A DNA stretch of 54,053 nucleotides. Origin: Cymbomonas tetramitiformis (Eukaryota > Chlorophyta > Pyramimonadophyceae > Pyramimonadales > Pyramimonadaceae). Made by a program: the position numbers and the translations under genes. The stretch lies in contig LGRX02003744.1 of assembly GCA_001247695.2 (NCBI GenBank), positions 1 to 54,053 of the forward strand, read 5' to 3'. The notes beneath the pieces are model-generated. The model searched no databases. It was not told the DNA's origin and saw only the letters and a list, made by a program, of their open reading frames with translations. Below, piece by piece: positions 50,323 through 54,053 of the stretch. How positions within the stretch are numbered: position 1 is the stretch's first letter; each line of letters opens with the position of its first letter.

Positions 50323-52803
50323 TTAATCAAAAAAATGAGTATCATCATCATCATCGTGTTTTGGTTTTTTAATACCGACTCGAACAACTTTCGCTCTTCC
50401 ATTGATTTTTTTTATTCCCGCAAAAAGTTTGTGTTTATTCAATAGTAAACCAAATTTCGTTTTGGATTCGGCATTTCCATCTTTCAAATACCAACTATAT
50501 AATGTATCAAATAGCACATAATTGTCACCTACTTTATCCCAATTAAAACGATACACATTTCCTCTATCACTTTGAACACCTTCGTATTCTTTTAGTATAT
50601 CGATATTTTCAGAAATTTCGTACCTATTTCGAACCCATTCAATACCCGACTGAGATGATCCTGTCATTTCTTGAACAGCCACCTTGACACATTCAGGTAC
50701 TTCTTTTTTACCGTTGATAATACTATTTTTATAGTATTCGCAACAGATTGCTACAAATGCATCCATGACATCGATTCTTTTTACATAATCATCTATTGTT
50801 GAATCTTTCGGAAAAAACTCATCATTTGATTCTGTAATTGAATCACTACTGCTTCTATCATATGTTACATATCTTGCTCGGTCCAAATATGCATTATCAG
50901 ATGGATTATCAACCTCTGGTACATCATTCATTAGTCCAATAATAAATGCTTGAAATTGTACTTTGAATGCATCTTTGTATAAAGATCGCATAGCAATTTG
51001 GTCCCCATTCGAACATACTGTTTTCATCGTATTACTATTAATCTTATTCAACGATACTTGATGTTCTCCAAACCCGTTTTTACCGTGATTGGTAGGTGGT
51101 TTCGATTCATTGCTAATCGCAAATCTTCTATTATACAATGATACAGCCCACGACCAAGCTTTTTCATTTTCCCCATCGATAGTATCGGTCAAATGACTAC
51201 CATTGAAACTATCAGCATTTTCTTCAAACGTACTCAATAACAATTGTGTCAATTTTCCTTTTCCGCAACTCGTTTCTCCTATCAGAAACATGAATGTTCG
51301 ATCTTCCATCGATACACCTGCTGAAGCTCTCGCGATCATTTCCAATACATAATCAATCTTTTCTTTATTAGTAAATGGATTTTCAAACAACTTTGATATT
51401 AATTCTTTTTTCAAAAATGAGTAATCTTTTGATACATCGTAGTTCCGATGAATCTTATGAACAAAATGATAATCTTGATGTTTTTCTTTTAATAACATAT
51501 TTTCCATGTCCAGTACACCATTATCGAACAATAAGTATCCTTTATTCGGTGTGTATGTATCAAAAAAATTCAATCTTGGTGCAATCGCCTCGATAATTCG
51601 ATATGCTTTATCAAAATGAGTGACAAATGAACCATCGGTTTCGTTTCCATTGCCATCACAAAATATATTTTCGTGGAATTTATGTGCAATCGATAAATGT
51701 AAAGATTTATCTTTTGTCCAAACACCACTGTCTTCATCATACATCATTAATCCCATTGGTGTACGATAAACTTGTTCCTTGAATAATGATAACCAATTTT
51801 CAGCGTGTATTTGATCGATTTTTCGTTTATCTTTTTGAACTTGGAACGGTTCGTGTACTTTCAACCATTCGATATCATCATTGTTAGGTTCCAATAATTC
51901 TGTTTTTATTTTCATTTTAAACGATGTTTGTTTTTCAATAAAAGAACTCAATGATTGTTTTAATTTTTCATTAATCGAATCATCGTTATAAACTACGACT
52001 TCATCGTATATCGAACATGCAACTTTAATATTTGTTTTTGTATTGAAAAAATTAATCATTGACATCATAATGTTACTTTCGTGTTCCTGTAAATACAACG
52101 CGATCGCAGATCGATTAGCTTCTTTATCGGTTTTTGTTTTCGACTTCCCAATCATCAATGCTTTTGAATATTCAGGAAAACTCTTGATAGCTTGTTTTTG
52201 AATATTTTGAATATTCAATGTATATGATTGAATGAATTCGATCGGTTTCGTATTTGAACGTAATTCCATTAATTTACTCCATTCATCGAAAGAACCACCG
52301 TGTGTCAATGAATTTATCAATTGTTTAGCATTTTTCTTTACAACATTGTACTTTGTACATATATCATTGGAATGTTGCTCTTTATTTTCAATCCAAGAAT
52401 CAATGGCTGAACTATCGATATCATGTTTATGACATAATTGTGATAATATGGTCGGTGCACACGATACATTATCGAAAGATGTATATTTTCCATCCATCAA
52501 TAAACGTCGAATTGTAGACTGTAAATTTTGATAACCTGCATTATTATATTTGTCACTTTTTACAAAGTATCGACCATATGGTATATCTTTATATTGTGTC
52601 TTTTTGTAAATTAAAGTATTTGATTGTGTTTTTTTACTCATAAACTTATGCATCTTCTTCAATTTCTTTTGATCCAATATCCCCATCATGTTTTTTGAGT
52701 CATACCCACTCGCATTCGTGTCAACTTCTAACAACTTATCGATTACCGATGTATTGTAATATTTTTCACACAGAGAGAATTCGTTAATATTGATGGATGT
52801 CAT
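50323..52803 (-). CDS. TVpol-SF3 helicase replication protein
   Basis: 826 residues. N-terminal TVpol (family-A-like polymerase of PLVs, virophages and transposons): motif A FDNVSCAPTILSQLC with D111; motif B K160--LINSLTHGG; motif C SIYDEVVV with D267. The middle has GYLLFDNGVLDM, the D5N-like region before SF3 helicases. The helicase has Walker A LIGETSCGKGKL (K515), B motif RRFAISNES (E566) and a motif C region FIIGLMNDVPEVDN. A C-terminal DNA-binding-like domain ends in an Asp-rich tail. The protein would both unwind and copy viral DNA. All catalytic positions are present, so it looks functional. TVpol-S3H is a hallmark of the PLV/virophage group and argues against a plain NCLDV insertion. 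Confidence 0.88.
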   Translation of the reverse strand: MTSININEFSLCEKYYNTSVIDKLLEVDTNASGYDSKNMMGILDQKKLKKMHKFMSKKTQSNTLIYKKTQYKDIPYGRYFVKSDKYNNAGYQNLQSTIRRLLMDGKYTSFDNVSCAPTILSQLCHKHDIDSSAIDSWIENKEQHSNDICTKYNVVKKNAKQLINSLTHGGSFDEWSKLMELRSNTKPIEFIQSYTLNIQNIQKQAIKSFPEYSKALMIGKSKTKTDKEANRSAIALYLQEHESNIMMSMINFFNTKTNIKVACSIYDEVVVYNDDSINEKLKQSLSSFIEKQTSFKMKIKTELLEPNNDDIEWLKVHEPFQVQKDKRKIDQIHAENWLSLFKEQVYRTPMGLMMYDEDSGVWTKDKSLHLSIAHKFHENIFCDGNGNETDGSFVTHFDKAYRIIEAIAPRLNFFDTYTPNKGYLLFDNGVLDMENMLLKEKHQDYHFVHKIHRNYDVSKDYSFLKKELISKLFENPFTNKEKIDYVLEMIARASAGVSMEDRTFMFLIGETSCGKGKLTQLLLSTFEENADSFNGSHLTDTIDGENEKAWSWAVSLYNRRFAISNESKPPTNHGKNGFGEHQVSLNKINSNTMKTVCSNGDQIAMRSLYKDAFKVQFQAFIIGLMNDVPEVDNPSDNAYLDRARYVTYDRSSSDSITESNDEFFPKDSTIDDYVKRIDVMDAFVAICCEYYKNSIINGKKEVPECVKVAVQEMTGSSQSGIEWVRNRYEISENIDILKEYEGVQSDRGNVYRFNWDKVGDNYVLFDTLYSWYLKDGNAESKTKFGLLLNKHKLFAGIKKINGRAKVVRVGIKKPKHDDDDDTHFFD

Positions 52804-52934
52804 TACTTTATATAATACTATAATAAAGTTAGCTTTAAATACTTTTATGATACTAACATAAATCTTAAAGTTAAATTTATGATACTATAAAAATATTTAA
52901 AGAAAATAAGTATTGTTATAATATAATACCTAAG
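52804..52934. promoter_or_regulatory. Divergent AT-rich promoter region
   Basis: Holds 'TTATGATACTA(A/T)(C/A)ATAA' type direct repeats (about 52846 and 52878) and TTATATAATACTATAATAAAG directly upstream of the replication gene (read on the minus strand), TTATAATATAATACC upstream of the plus-strand gene. Confidence 0.5.
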
Positions 52935-53180
52935 ATGGTACTAACTCAAGATGAAAAATTACAACGTCGGAAAGAAGCTCAACGTAAATATTATTTAAAA
53001 AATAAAGATAAAAATTATGAACGAGTTAAAAAATGGCGTATCGATAATAAAGATTATTATTTATATAAACAAGGAACATACAGTCAAATGTATTATGAAA
53101 TGAATCGAAAACAGATTTCACAACGTTGTAAAGAACGATATCAATTAAAAAAATTAAATACTAAAATTGAAGAGGGATGA
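52935..53180 (+). CDS. Small Lys/Tyr-rich protein, unknown
   Basis: 81 residues, strongly basic and Tyr-rich (RRKEAQRKYYLKNKDK), helical throughout, no membrane segment. It resembles the many small 'REAQRKYYxKNK' proteins seen in algal viruses; some are parts of HNH-type or DNA-binding proteins. Overlaps the convergent gene at 53154 tail to tail by 27 bp. Function unknown. Confidence 0.55.
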   Translation: MVLTQDEKLQRRKEAQRKYYLKNKDKNYERVKKWRIDNKDYYLYKQGTYSQMYYEMNRKQISQRCKERYQLKKLNTKIEEG

Positions 53181-53702
53181 CTTGATTGTGTTTAATTGTG
53201 ACGCCAAACGAGCCTGTTTTATTAAATCTTCGTTTTCTGTAGCTGTAAGAGGTTTGGGTTCCAATTGATCGTGTTGCTTGATAATCTTCGGTGTCACTTT
53301 CTTCTTTTTCTTTTTTATTATAATTTCTTGTTCGGGTTCGCTGTCGCTCTCCGTATCGCTTTGATAAATGATAACTTGTTTGGGTTTCTTTGAGGGCTTC
53401 GAAGATTTGATTTTTTTTTTTACAATTACCTCAGGTTCGATATCGTTAGATTCCTCTTGATTATCATCGTTGACATGAGTTTCCACTGAATCATTAGAAT
53501 CTTCCTTTTTCATTGTTTTATTAGTAGCTTTATTTATGATTTCCCGAGCTTCATTCTTTTGTTCCTCGTGTTTCAATGTTTTAGCTAATTTGATATCGTT
53601 TTTTTCAGCAGCTTTCTGACGACGAATCGATAACGCTTTTTCCCGTGCTTGAGCTAATTTTTCAGCGTGTTCCGGACTAAGTTTCTCTCCTTTACGAACC
53701 AT
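53154..53702 (-). CDS. Charged Lys/Glu-rich protein, unknown
   Basis: 182 residues. N-terminus KLSPEHAEKLAQAREKALSI is a helical Ala/Glu/Lys block seen in small chromatin-like proteins of algal viruses. Middle part has acidic (DDNQEESNDIEPE) and poly-Lys (IIIKKKKKKV) tracts. Possibly a DNA-condensing or virion core protein. Leader TATATATTAATATTATAGAA before the ATG. Confidence 0.55.
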   Translation of the reverse strand: MVRKGEKLSPEHAEKLAQAREKALSIRRQKAAEKNDIKLAKTLKHEEQKNEAREIINKATNKTMKKEDSNDSVETHVNDDNQEESNDIEPEVIVKKKIKSSKPSKKPKQVIIYQSDTESDSEPEQEIIIKKKKKKVTPKIIKQHDQLEPKPLTATENEDLIKQARLASQLNTIKSSLFNFSI

Positions 53703-53804
53703 ATTGTTCTATAATATTAATATATAGAAACATAATAAATATATAAGTCAAACTCATTTATTATGTTTTGTTATTTTTCATTTACAATATTAATATATAT
53801 TTTT

Positions 53805-54053
53805 TCAAACAACTTGGCTTAATCTAATATTACCCGATACATAAGTCGAAGTAACAGGTGGACTGTAGTTTTTGATTTGTGGATGAACATATTTGGTATA
53901 CCCATATGTATGTTTTGAAGCTAATGTATTTATCGGTGACTTTTGACCGATCAATGCGGATGTATATCCACTCATTTCACTTGAACCAAGTTTCGATCCT
54001 AATTGACCTTGAACTGATGATATAGTTCTGCACGGTTCGATTTGCATCGATGC
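53805..54053 (-). CDS. C-terminal fragment of a protein running off the window
   Basis: At least 82 codons, open to the edge; the ATG at 54047 is probably internal. Ser/Gly/Thr-rich with no charge clusters (LGSKLGSSEMSGYTSALIG), ending VSGNIRLSQVV, like virion proteins. It could be the end of a capsid or spike gene, which is where such genes would be expected. Not identified. Confidence 0.4.
   Translation of the reverse strand, partial: ASMQIEPCRTISSVQGQLGSKLGSSEMSGYTSALIGQKSPINTLASKHTYGYTKYVHPQIKNYSPPVTSTYVSGNIRLSQVV

Larger units (their letters stand above)
37635..54053. mobile_element. Integrated Polinton-like virus (left part; continues past the window)
   Basis: AT-rich, gene-dense, no introns seen, 18-19 ORFs. 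Hallmarks: TVpol-SF3 helicase, tyrosine recombinase, N6-adenine methyltransferase, class 3-like lipase, fibre genes, DUF5754-like and DUF5872-like genes. Capsid and packaging genes are not in the window. The left border is near 37.4-37.6 kb (base-composition shift after a foldback). The alternative that the 190-bp inverted repeats (38178/50319) are the true ends of a 12.1-kb element nested in a larger virus cannot be excluded. Confidence 0.8.

Noticed and set aside
37635..54053. Giant virus (NCLDV) fragment
   Set aside because: The DUF5754-like and DUF5872-like genes also occur there, but TVpol-S3H with a tyrosine recombinase and lipase fits a PLV better, and no NCLDV core gene is seen.
1..54053. 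tRNA, rRNA genes or a CRISPR array
   Set aside because: No cloverleaf with intact T-loop, no rRNA core sequence and no regularly spaced repeat-spacer array was found; all tandem repeats here are contiguous minisatellites.

Overview
The window is nuclear DNA of a eukaryote, most likely a unicellular alga (inferred: GT-AG introns, GC-rich intron-dense host exons, dense minisatellites, several classes of eukaryotic transposon, and an integrated algal-type virus). I cannot name the species from sequence alone. Two very different kinds of DNA meet near 37.4-37.6 kb. The left part is mixed to GC-rich host DNA full of repeats and mobile elements. The right part is AT-rich, compact, almost intron-free viral DNA that runs off the right edge.

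Host part. 1-960 is a higher-order tandem repeat with a period of about 465 bp. 1124-5560 is a complete hAT transposon with terminal inverted repeats, a perfect 8-bp target duplication (CTTAGGGT) and an uninterrupted copy of its target repeat next door; its three-exon transposase gene has a frame break near the 5' end. About 5.9-14.3 kb is a Helitron whose five coding exons splice in phase into one roughly 2,200-residue protein: AT-hook/DUF6570-like region, HUH/Y2 Rep, PIF1-type helicase, OTU protease. 14357-18217 (minus strand) is a DIRS-like retroelement: gag-like ORF, an extra RNase H in front of the reverse transcriptase, RT, a second RNase H and a methylase-like tail; no tyrosine recombinase was found. 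18825-19142 is a RING-H2 exon. About 21.3-29.1 kb is a many-exon host gene that best fits the C-terminal half of a HEATR5/Laa1/SWEETIE-type HEAT-repeat protein, its introns packed with 25-78 bp tandem repeats. Around 31.9-33.1 kb is a small coiled-coil/Lys-rich gene (minus strand). 33.4-35.9 kb is repeat-rich. 36.1-37.2 kb is a pogo-like transposase gene cut off at a foldback element.

Viral part (about 37.6 kb to the right edge). This is most likely an integrated Polinton-like virus (PLV), or a related virophage/PLV-class element. It encodes an F-box-like protein, an N6-adenine methyltransferase, a tyrosine recombinase (integrase), a cassette of four fibre/virion-type proteins sharing an N-terminal 'IGK/VGK' motif, a 2OG-Fe(II) oxygenase, a class 3 lipase, DUF5754-like and DUF5872-like proteins, a tiny membrane protein, and an 826-residue TVpol-SF3 helicase replication protein. 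Major and minor capsid proteins and the packaging ATPase are not in the window and would be expected past 54,053. Replication (TVpol-S3H), integration (recombinase), attachment (fibres) and probable entry (lipase) functions together suggest a functional or recently functional provirus.

Unusual features of the viral part are a pair of about 190-bp inverted repeats (38178-38371 and 50124-50319), each with a 15-nt palindrome, that bracket the recombinase plus the whole fibre cassette; four copies of a 50-bp TTACCGC...GCGGTAA palindromic intergenic element; and near-uniform TATATA-rich leaders directly before the start codons.
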